From the NCBI GenBank assembly GCA_964564845.1, contig CAZMCN010000044.1, positions 1 to 14,699 on the forward strand: a stretch of 14,699 bases of DNA, in the 5' to 3' direction. The position numbers and the translations under genes are program-made. The notes beneath the pieces are model-generated. The model had not been told where the DNA came from, ran no database searches, and worked only from the letters and a program-made list of their open reading frames with translations. The stretch comes from CAYXPG01 sp964564845 (GTDB taxonomy: Bacteria; Planctomycetota; Phycisphaerae; Sedimentisphaerales; Anaerobacaceae). Shown one piece after another: positions 1-5,473 of the stretch (position 1 is the stretch's first letter; each line of letters starts with the position of its first letter).

Positions 1-28
1 CGTAGCCCTGGCGAAGGCGGAAACTACG
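1..28. repeat. REP-like palindromic unit, copy 1
   Basis: CGTAG (1-5) pairs with CTACG (24-28), and a GCC/GGC pair lies inside. The core CGTAGC...GGCGGA also occurs at 252-273, so the two look like degenerate members of one dispersed family. The left end is at the window edge and may be incomplete. Confidence 0.45.
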
Positions 29-45
29 AACTATTTTCTGCAAAA

Positions 46-65
46 CAAACCCAATCAAACCCAAT
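46..65. repeat. Tandem duplication of CAAACCCAAT
   Basis: CAAACCCAAT at 46-55 is repeated exactly at 56-65. A degenerate relative (CCAATCAAGCCCAAC) lies near 105-119. No function is apparent. Confidence 0.6.
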
Positions 66-246
66 TTTTTGCTTCTTTTGTCTTGCCTATGCTACCTATT
101 TGCCCCAATCAAGCCCAACCTGTAGTGAGCTTGTCGAACCTATCTCAAACCAGCATCGCAAAGCGATTTCAACAAAATAATCAATTATCAACAATCGATA
201 ATCAATCATTTCCCCCCACCCCCGCACAGCGACTCCTCAATTATTC

Positions 247-273
247 TCCGCCGTAGCTTTATGCAGAGGCGGA
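247..273. repeat. REP-like palindromic unit, copy 2
   Basis: TCCGCC (247-252) pairs with GGCGGA (268-273) around a 15-base loop. The inner CGTAGC...GGCGGA resembles the unit at 1-28 in the same orientation. Confidence 0.45.
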
Positions 274-323
274 TTGAATTTTACATTTTCAACTTCAGAT
301 TTTCTTCTCGCATCTTCTATGAA

Positions 324-358
324 GCCGCCCCTGCATGTTACAAACCTGCAGGGGCGGT
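324..358 (-). repeat. Strong hairpin downstream of the dehydrogenase gene
   Basis: CCGCCCCTGCA (325-335) and TGCAGGGGCGG (347-357) form a perfect 11-bp stem with an 11-base loop, closed by a further G-T pair. It lies about 50 bases after the stop of the minus-strand gene ending at 408. No T-run follows on either strand, so it may be an mRNA 3'-end stabiliser or REP-type palindrome rather than a classical intrinsic terminator. Confidence 0.55.
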
Positions 359-407
359 GATAATCAATAATCAAATCGTCAGGCACTTTCAGCCTGAAAA
401 TACTCGT

Positions 408-1445
408 CTATACGTATGCGTTAATCAGGTCTTTCAACACCGCCGCTGCGGCCCCGACGGGAGAGCTCTTTCCGCCCATCACCGTGATACCACCCATAGT
501 GTCGGTCATATAAGTAATGGCCTTTTCGGAGCCATTGACCAATGCCAGAGGATGTTTTTCATCCAGCAGTTTCGGAGTCACATTAAGCTGCATTTTCCCA
601 TCCACTTTCTCAGCGGTACCGATGAGCTTAATAACTTTGCCCTGCTTTGTGGCCGCTTCAATATCTTCCGGCGTAACTTTTGTAATTCCTTCGATTGTAA
701 TGTCATTCAATCCAAACGAAGTGCCGAAGATACGATTGCAGATAAGTACCGTTTTGTTGGCTGTATCTTTGCCCTCAACATCATAGCTCGGGTCGGTCTC
801 GGCGATTCCCATTTCCTGTGCTTCTTTAAGAGCCGCATCATAAGATGTTCCCTTGTTGCGCATCTCCGAGAGGATATAATTTGTCGTACCGTTGAGAATA
901 CCCTCAGCCGATTGCACACGGGCGCCCGCCAAGCACACCCGCCCGACATCGAGCGTAGGAAGTGCTGCCGCTGTTGCGGCGCTGATGTGCAGGCCGCAAT
1001 TATTCTTTTTTGCCAGTTCGTGTATCTCTTTATAGAACAGTACAAACGGCCCCTTATTGGCGCTGACCACTTCCATACCCAGCTCGACTGCTGTAAAAAC
1101 GTGCCCTTTTGCCACGCCGCCGTCGGTCAGATTCGTCGGTGTAGTCTCAACCATCACGTCGGCCTTTGCCTGCTTGAGCACCTCTTCGCCGGTAAGTCCG
1201 GGCTTACCATATTCGCCAAATTTGTGAACAGGTGTTCCGCCGCGAACCTTATCGAGCAGCTCTGCCATAGGAAGCCCATCCTCCGAATCCGTTATGGCCG
1301 CACCTTTTGAGGCAACGACCGCCGAGAGGACAAGCCGCAGCCCATATTTTTCTTCGATTTCAGCGCAGCGGTCGATAAGCAACTGCACAAACTCTTTGCC
1401 GACGCCGCCGAATCCACACATAACAATTTTCACATTCTTCATCAT
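408..1445 (-). CDS. Homoserine dehydrogenase-family oxidoreductase, short form without ACT domain
   Basis: The 345-residue protein resembles NAD(P)-dependent homoserine dehydrogenase, which reduces aspartate semialdehyde to homoserine on the threonine/methionine branch. The nucleotide-binding motif GFGGVG is at residues 11-16. SANKGP (K131) matches the family's ANK motif, GTTNYIL lies near 186, and DPSYDVEGKDTANK carries the conserved acidic and lysine positions E224, D227 and K231. The chain ends after the catalytic domain, so the C-terminal regulatory ACT domain of the common ~430-residue form is absent. Its start overlaps the stop of the upstream ThDP enzyme by four bases (ATGA), implying translational coupling; AGGA lies 5 bases before the first ATG and 8 before a second, so M1 or M2 could initiate. 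The family assignment is firm. The substrate is less so, because pairing with a ThDP enzyme raises the possibility of another semialdehyde. Confidence 0.85.
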   Translation of the reverse strand: MMKNVKIVMCGFGGVGKEFVQLLIDRCAEIEEKYGLRLVLSAVVASKGAAITDSEDGLPMAELLDKVRGGTPVHKFGEYGKPGLTGEEVLKQAKADVMVETTPTNLTDGGVAKGHVFTAVELGMEVVSANKGPFVLFYKEIHELAKKNNCGLHISAATAAALPTLDVGRVCLAGARVQSAEGILNGTTNYILSEMRNKGTSYDAALKEAQEMGIAETDPSYDVEGKDTANKTVLICNRIFGTSFGLNDITIEGITKVTPEDIEAATKQGKVIKLIGTAEKVDGKMQLNVTPKLLDEKHPLALVNGSEKAITYMTDTMGGITVMGGKSSPVGAAAAVLKDLINAYV

Positions 1446-3058
1446 TTGTTTCCTTTAAGAATTAGTTCCTCATAATCTTCTTTATTTACAAAGGCCTCTA
1501 TAATTACCGGCCCATCCCCTGCAAAAGCCTTATCAAGCGCCGCCTGATACTCTTTAACATTATGAGCCGGCAGAACCGGAACACCGAAGAAGCTGTTACT
1601 TGAAGCATATTTGTCGCCATGAAGACCTGTTCCGTAAAATTTATAGTTTTTGTTTTCCTGCTTAATACGAATCAGCGAAAGGTTCTTGTCCGACATAAGG
1701 ATAAATACCACTTTTGTTCCGAGCCTCATTGCGGTAGCCATTTCGCCGCACATCATCAAAAAGCCACCGTCACCGACTACGCAGGCCACCTCGCGGTCGG
1801 GACAGGTGAGCTTGGCGGCGATTGCCGCGGGAATGCCGAATCCCATAGACGAACAGCCGTTAGTCATAAGCTGACATTCCGGCGAATACGTCTTCCATGC
1901 CTGGCCAATCAGGTGCAGATGCGCCCCCACATCGCAGGTCATTATACCGTCTTTGGGCATTTTCTCCCGCAGGCCTGCCAGGACCGTTCGCGGGTCAAAT
2001 TTGCCGTCAGGAGCAGCAAGCTGTTCAAACATTTTTTCCCGCCTCTTCGCCAGTGCTTCCATATCCCATTCTTTTTTGTCTTCATCCAGAGCGGCTAATC
2101 TTTCAAGCGAGGTTTTCAAGTCGCCAACCACATCACAGCCGAGCGTAAATTTGCTCTTGTCCAAATCAGCCGGTATCGTATCAATATGCAGCAGCGGCAC
2201 ATCGGGCATCCAGTCTTCATAGTTGATTTCTATCGGGTCATAACCGATTCCAACGACTAAGTCAGCCTGCTGGTGAGTCTGGCCGACCTGATTGGCAAGA
2301 GCATGGGCCAGCACGCCAGCATAACAGGGATGGTCTTCGGGAACCATGCCCTTGGCCATAGGCGTCTGGACGAGAGGGGCCTGAAATTTCTCTGCGATCT
2401 TCAGTATCAAATCCCTGACATTTGCACGCATAGACGTGATTCCCAAAGCCAGTACCGGCTTGCGGGCCTTTTTGAAGAGTTCTTCCATTTTGTCCAGTGC
2501 CGCCGCATCCGCAGGAGGCGTCTGTTTTGAGGGCTGCAGCTTAACCTTTTCTTCCGCCGCTTCATCGGTGCCCATCCCGCCGGGAAGACCGATATACGCA
2601 GGGCCTGGTACCTCTGAGGTCGCTATCTGATACGCCTGATAAAGTGTTTCCTTGACTTTATCCGGCTTTAGTCGCGTCTGCAGCTTCGTGATTGGCTTAA
2701 AGAAGGTTTGATGGTCCATATTCATCTGGCTAATTCTGTGCAGCATCGCATCGGGCATTTCATCCGCAAATGCAATAATCGGCGAGCGGTCGAGTGAGCC
2801 GCAGCAGACACCGGTGCTCTGGTTGCAGGCACCCGGGCCGTACGTCCCGAAACAGGCCGCTACATTGCCCGTAAGGCGCCAGCAGACGTCAGCCATAAAA
2901 CCGCCGGCCGCCTCATTGCTGACCAGCACAAATTCTACACCACCGGTCTGCCGAAGCCCTTCCATATAATCGACACAGTTTCCGCTCGGAACACCAAATA
3001 CATATCGCACGCCAAGTTCCTTAAGCGTTTCAGCCACTTTTTTGGCAACATTCGCCAT
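1442..3058 (-). CDS. ThDP-dependent acetolactate synthase-like enzyme
   Basis: This 538-residue protein has the full layout of thiamine-diphosphate enzymes of the acetolactate synthase/2-oxoacid decarboxylase superfamily. The N-terminal PYR domain carries the cofactor-activating glutamate E49 (in SNEAAGG) and a YGPGACNQSTG segment near residues 90-105. A central domain follows, then a C-terminal PP domain with the GDG...N motif (G429-D430-G431 to N459). Such enzymes decarboxylate 2-oxoacids and may transfer the resulting carbanion to an acceptor. Length fits an acetolactate synthase large subunit, but no small subunit is adjacent and the motifs are divergent, so a decarboxylase or carboligase with another substrate is possible. 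The ATG at 3058 is chosen because AAGGAG sits 6 bases upstream; an in-frame TTG two codons earlier is less likely. It is first in an operon with the homoserine dehydrogenase-family gene and lies behind a probable attenuator. Confidence 0.85.
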   Translation of the reverse strand: MANVAKKVAETLKELGVRYVFGVPSGNCVDYMEGLRQTGGVEFVLVSNEAAGGFMADVCWRLTGNVAACFGTYGPGACNQSTGVCCGSLDRSPIIAFADEMPDAMLHRISQMNMDHQTFFKPITKLQTRLKPDKVKETLYQAYQIATSEVPGPAYIGLPGGMGTDEAAEEKVKLQPSKQTPPADAAALDKMEELFKKARKPVLALGITSMRANVRDLILKIAEKFQAPLVQTPMAKGMVPEDHPCYAGVLAHALANQVGQTHQQADLVVGIGYDPIEINYEDWMPDVPLLHIDTIPADLDKSKFTLGCDVVGDLKTSLERLAALDEDKKEWDMEALAKRREKMFEQLAAPDGKFDPRTVLAGLREKMPKDGIMTCDVGAHLHLIGQAWKTYSPECQLMTNGCSSMGFGIPAAIAAKLTCPDREVACVVGDGGFLMMCGEMATAMRLGTKVVFILMSDKNLSLIRIKQENKNYKFYGTGLHGDKYASSNSFFGVPVLPAHNVKEYQAALDKAFAGDGPVIIEAFVNKEDYEELILKGNK

Positions 3059-3122
3059 TTTCAACTCCTTCCCGGATTTTAAGAACTAAATCTCAAAACC
3101 CTGTTAATTTGAAAAATATACT

Positions 3123-3152
3123 AAAAAACTGCCTAATTCGCTATTTGGCAGT
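3123..3152 (-). terminator. Intrinsic terminator in the leader of the ThDP operon (attenuator)
   Basis: On the minus strand ACTGCC (3152-3147) pairs with GGCAGT (3133-3128). A further AAT/ATT pairing beyond one mismatch leaves a five-base loop, and a run of T follows. It lies about 65 bases before the ATG at 3058 and downstream of a strong promoter, so it would stop transcription before the gene unless the hairpin is prevented from forming. Confidence 0.65.
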
Positions 3153-3227
3153 ATCGAGGTTAATCGGCCTATCTACCCAAACCGCCGAATGTTTTTAGGC
3201 TAACAGTACGCCAAAACTCAAAAATAG
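3128..3227 (-). promoter_or_regulatory. Structured leader with mutually exclusive pairings
   Basis: Within the predicted transcript, segment A (GCCTAA, 3200-3195) can pair with B (TAGGC, 3171-3167), strengthened by GTTA/TAAC flanks (3204-3201 with 3162-3159). A can instead pair with C (TTAGGC, 3136-3131), which is part of the terminator's 3' arm. A-B leaves the terminator free; A-C would block it. No ATG leader peptide with a ribosome site and no recognised riboswitch or T-box motif is seen. The architecture is read from sequence; switching is inferred. Confidence 0.45.
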
Positions 3228-3233
3228 TCCTGC

Positions 3234-3261
3234 ATTATAACTGCCTGTTGATTTGTATCAA
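3234..3261 (-). promoter_or_regulatory. Sigma-70-type promoter of the ThDP/dehydrogenase operon
   Basis: On the minus strand TTGATA (3261-3256) is followed after 16 bases by a perfect TATAAT (3239-3234). Transcription should begin near 3227, giving a leader of roughly 170 bases before the ATG at 3058. Confidence 0.65.
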
Positions 3262-3292
3262 GCTTTTTTTTCAACACCTGCAAAAGCAGGGT

Positions 3293-3320
3293 GCCCGTCA
3301 AGTTTGTATCTATGACAAAG
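3293..3320 (+). repeat. Left arm of a 28-bp perfect inverted repeat
   Basis: The 28 bases beginning GCCCGTCAAGTTTGT are the exact reverse complement of 3762-3789. A short hairpin (CCTGC-AAAA-GCAGG, 3277-3290) lies immediately outside, mirroring a hairpin outside the right arm. No target-site duplication is evident. Confidence 0.85.
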
Positions 3321-3338
3321 ACCCATCCGTCAAGCTAT

Positions 3339-3369
3339 TTGTGTTATTTTTCTTATTTTTTCATATAAT
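3339..3369 (+). promoter_or_regulatory. Candidate promoter of a small RNA
   Basis: A perfect TATAAT (3364-3369) is preceded, with a long 19-base spacer, by a weak TTGTGT (3339-3344). The predicted start near 3376 coincides with the 5' side of the first stem of the candidate RNA. Confidence 0.4.
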
Positions 3370-3375
3370 ATCCTT

Positions 3376-3466
3376 TGCCGTGGGGGATAGGGCTTCGCTG
3401 GGAAGCGACCTGAGCACCACGGCAAGCCATACGGCACAAGTGGGCTTTAAGCAAGCCCACTTTTTT
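3376..3466 (+). ncRNA. Putative structured small RNA, about 90 nt, family not recognised
   Basis: The stretch begins about 7 bases after a TATAAT box and ends in an intrinsic terminator. A 9-bp stem closes the 5' domain: TTGCCGTGG (3375-3383) with CCACGGCAA (3417-3425). Inside it GCTTC (3392-3396) pairs with GAAGC (3402-3406), and AGG/CCT pairs extend this stem across a two-base bulge. A second ACGGCA at 3431-3436 could replace the 3' arm of the outer stem, giving an alternative fold. It lacks the conserved motifs of SRP RNA, 6S RNA, 5S rRNA and the riboswitches I can recall. It has no gene immediately downstream, so an independent sRNA fits better than a leader. Lying inside the 28-bp inverted repeats, it could be mobile cargo. 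Confidence 0.45.
3438..3466 (+). terminator. Strong intrinsic terminator
   Basis: AAGTGGGCTT (3438-3447) pairs perfectly over 10 bp with AAGCCCACTT (3453-3462) around a five-base loop, and a T-run continues to 3466. No protein gene precedes it on this strand, supporting a short non-coding transcript. Confidence 0.75.
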
Positions 3467-3498
3467 ATGTGCCGGCGGCTCTTAAAGCGATAAATCCA

Positions 3499-3527
3499 GC
3501 CAGCCGTCGGGCTGGCATAATTTTTTA
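3499..3527 (+). terminator. Possible second terminator-like hairpin
   Basis: GCCAGCC (3499-3505) pairs with GGCTGGC (3510-3516) over a four-base loop, then ATAA and a TTTTTT tract. The T-tract is offset from the stem, so it may be a weak backup terminator or a REP-like unit. Confidence 0.4.
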
Positions 3528-3761
3528 TCTGACTGCCCACATCCGGGAACATCATTTTGTGTCCTTGTATCTATTCGACCTGACTGAAAGGCCGGTCACT
3601 ATTATATTCGGACGCGTGGGATAATTAGGTAGACAACCTTGTCTCAGGTTTTACAAACTACATCTTACCCTCGTCAGATTTTCAGCCTGAACCGGCATAA
3701 ACCGGAACGGCTCTCTTTTTATTAACATTGTCCATCCATTTTCTAACATTTGACGGGCAAC

Positions 3762-3789
3762 CTTTGTCATAGATACAAACTTGACGGGC
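3762..3789 (-). repeat. Right arm of the 28-bp perfect inverted repeat
   Basis: Exact reverse complement of 3293-3320. Immediately outside is a GGCGCC-TTGG-GGCGCC hairpin (3787-3802). Together the arms delimit a 497-base unit that could be a non-autonomous mobile element or two independent insertions of a dispersed repeat. Confidence 0.85.
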
Positions 3790-3820
3790 GCCTTGGGGCG
3801 CCTGCGGTGGTGTTTTTGGT

Positions 3821-3848
3821 TTGACGGGGTTTTTAAAGAGGTTATAAT
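3821..3848 (+). promoter_or_regulatory. Sigma-70-type promoter of the fucosidase gene
   Basis: TTGACG (3821-3826) and a perfect TATAAT (3843-3848) are separated by 16 bases. Transcription from about 3855 would give an untranslated leader of about 90 bases. The -35 belongs to a TTGACGG word that recurs in the neighbouring repeats. Confidence 0.65.
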
Positions 3849-3943
3849 TTTGGGGTTATTATGATTAAATCCTAAGTTTTAGCTGTGTAGCCGGAGCGTT
3901 TTGAAAGTTCCAGTGGTGGTATTTTGGTGAGAGGAATTATGCG

Positions 3944-5473
3944 ATGAATTATTTGAAAGAACAGCGTGAGCGCTGGATGCCAGCCGGAATTATTTTTCTG
4001 GGCTTTCTGCTGATGCGCGTACCGTGTGGATACAGTCAGGAGAAAACCAGGGCTAAAAAGTACGAATACAGTTGGGAGTCGCTCAAAAAAGTGCCGGTGC
4101 CAAAGTGGTTCGATGACGCCAAATTCGGTATCTTTATTCACTGGGGGCCTTACAGTGTGATAGGATACAGGAAGGGGGGGCGCGGTTATGCCGAGCACGT
4201 CCCCAAGCTGCTTTATCGCGACCCTGACCATTATTACGAATATTTAAAAAAGAGGTTCGGCGCCTGCCCGCCGGAATTCGGGTATAAAGATATCGTCGGT
4301 ATGTTTAAGGCGGAGAACTGGGAGCCGGGAAAATGGGCAGAATTGTTTGAAAAAGCAGGTGCCAGATATGTGGTGCTGACGGCAGAACACCATGACGGAT
4401 ATGCGCTGTGGGATTCGGAGATAACGCCGTGGTGCGCGACAAAAATCGGGCCGAAGCGGGACATTGTAGGCGAGCTGGGCAAAGCCGTGAGGGCAAAAGG
4501 CTTGAAGTATGCCCCATCGTACCACAGGGAGCGGCATACCGGTTTCTTTGCGAAGGAGTTATACGCTATAAAAAGTCCGCCACAGCCGGACATTGCCGAA
4601 GAGATTAAGCGCCATCCGGAGGCGGCCTCTCTTTACGGACCTTTCGAATACAGTGATGCCTTTATCAAAGATTATGTCGAGCGCTGGAAGGAGATTCAGC
4701 GCAAGTATCAGCCCGACTTTATGTGGATTGATGATATTCCGATATTCTACAAAGCCGAAGACCACCCGCAGGTGCACAAGTTCAAAGATGCCTGCATGGG
4801 TATGATTGCCGATTATTTAAATGCCGCCCAGCAGTGGGGCAAAGAGGTCTATCTCAATAATAAGGGCAGGCACCTGAATTGGCCTGAGGGGGTTGGCTGC
4901 AGGGAGAAAGACAACCTTAAGCTCGATACTATAGGCGCTAAGTGGCAGAACCCGGCAACGCTTGGTACCTCTTACGGTTATATGAAAGCTGAAGAAGAAA
5001 AAGATGCATACAAGTCGCCCACAAAACTCATTCACCTCTTGTGTGATGTGGTGAGCAAGAACGGCAATCTCTTGCTTAATATAGGCCCCCGACCGGATGG
5101 CACTATTGTTGAGGGGATGCAAAAGCGGCTGCTGGCAATTGGCAAGTGGCTTGAGGTTAATGGCCAGGCCATTTACGGCACACGCCCATGGATTACGTTT
5201 GGCCAAAGTGCTCCCATGCTTAGATTCACAACCAAAGGGGATATATTGTATGCCATCGCACTCGATAAGCCGGCGGCACCTTTTGTTATCCGAGCGATAA
5301 AGCCGAGCGAAGCCGCCAATGTGGAATCGGTCGAACTGCTTGGCTCGGATTCTACCATAGAGTGGCTTGTTACAGAAAACGGTATACGCATTACTGCCCC
5401 GCAATCGCTGCCCGGCAAACATGCATGGGTATTTAAAATTAAAATGGCTCGGCGAAGCAGGAGTGGGGATTAA
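3944..5473 (+). CDS. Exported GH29 alpha-L-fucosidase
   Basis: This 509-residue glycoside hydrolase of family 29 is expected to release terminal alpha-L-fucose from glycans by a retaining mechanism. The N-terminus has a basic stretch and a hydrophobic core (about residues 13-26) ending near GYS-QE, a plausible Sec signal peptide. The catalytic barrel shows family hallmarks: KFGIFIHWGPYS with H66, HHDGYALWDS at 149-158 with the paired histidines, MWIDD with the probable nucleophile D263, and the late GNLLLNIGPRPDG motif. A short beta-rich C-terminal domain follows; no extra carbohydrate-binding module is obvious. GAGGA lies about 8 bases before the ATG, and a good promoter sits upstream. The gene is monocistronic, with no other fucose genes in view. 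Its last residues (MARRSRSGD) look like read-through into a REP-like sequence. Fucosidase activity is inferred from family; the acid/base residue cannot be assigned here. Confidence 0.9.
   Translation: MNYLKEQRERWMPAGIIFLGFLLMRVPCGYSQEKTRAKKYEYSWESLKKVPVPKWFDDAKFGIFIHWGPYSVIGYRKGGRGYAEHVPKLLYRDPDHYYEYLKKRFGACPPEFGYKDIVGMFKAENWEPGKWAELFEKAGARYVVLTAEHHDGYALWDSEITPWCATKIGPKRDIVGELGKAVRAKGLKYAPSYHRERHTGFFAKELYAIKSPPQPDIAEEIKRHPEAASLYGPFEYSDAFIKDYVERWKEIQRKYQPDFMWIDDIPIFYKAEDHPQVHKFKDACMGMIADYLNAAQQWGKEVYLNNKGRHLNWPEGVGCREKDNLKLDTIGAKWQNPATLGTSYGYMKAEEEKDAYKSPTKLIHLLCDVVSKNGNLLLNIGPRPDGTIVEGMQKRLLAIGKWLEVNGQAIYGTRPWITFGQSAPMLRFTTKGDILYAIALDKPAAPFVIRAIKPSEAANVESVELLGSDSTIEWLVTENGIRITAPQSLPGKHAWVFKIKMARRSRSGD

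Larger units (their letters stand above)
1..407. other. Repeat-rich intergenic region without a credible gene
   Basis: No protein gene is supported here; a long plus-strand open frame beginning at 261 is the antisense shadow of the dehydrogenase gene. The stretch holds two REP-like palindromic units (1-28 and 247-273), a 10-base tandem duplication (46-65), an A/T-rich run of ATCAAT-like words around 170-215, a GTAGTGAGCTTGTCGAACC word at 122-140 resembling dispersed repeats common in environmental genomes, and a strong hairpin (324-358) downstream of the dehydrogenase gene. Confidence 0.7.
3065..3943. other. Long intergenic region with regulatory and repeat elements
   Basis: No credible protein gene is present; open frames of 64-81 codons here lack ribosome sites and family resemblance. 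The left part (3123-3261) is the promoter and leader of the minus-strand ThDP operon. The middle (3293-3789) is bounded by a 28-bp inverted repeat and contains a probable small RNA with promoter and terminator. The right part holds a near-consensus promoter for the fucosidase gene. The word TTGACGG, or its complement, recurs at about 3294, 3327, 3751, 3782 and 3821. A hairpin at 3787-3802 (GGCGCC-TTGG-GGCGCC) abuts the right repeat. Confidence 0.7.

Noticed and set aside
46..140. Possible CRISPR-like or regularly spaced repeats in the left intergenic region
   Set aside because: Only one 10-base tandem duplication and degenerate words are present, with no uniform spacers and no cas genes.
261..1310. 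349-codon open frame on the plus strand opposite the homoserine dehydrogenase-family gene
   Set aside because: Its translation is rich in Cys, His and Arg without domain features, and it lies antisense to a protein with clear family motifs. It is a shadow frame.
3062..3064. TTG as start of the ThDP enzyme gene
   Set aside because: The ATG two codons later has the ideal six-base spacing from AAGGAG; the TTG is almost on top of the ribosome site.
3248..3555. Short open frames of 81 (plus) and 64 (minus) codons in the intergenic region
   Set aside because: They run through promoter, small-RNA stem and terminator sequences, lack ribosome sites and show no recognisable family.
3609..3620. CGGACGCGTGGG, identical to a 12-base cDNA-library adaptor end
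   Set aside because: It could hint at a cloning or assembly artefact, but the flanking sequence is continuous intergenic DNA with no adaptor extension; a chance match is more likely.
4817..5422. 201-codon minus-strand frame inside the fucosidase gene
   Set aside because: Shadow of a well-supported GH29 coding sequence; no ribosome site or domain features.
3944..5473. Fucose-utilisation locus around the GH29 gene
   Set aside because: No transporter, fucose isomerase, kinase, aldolase, sulfatase or SusC/D-like gene lies nearby; the fucosidase appears to stand alone.
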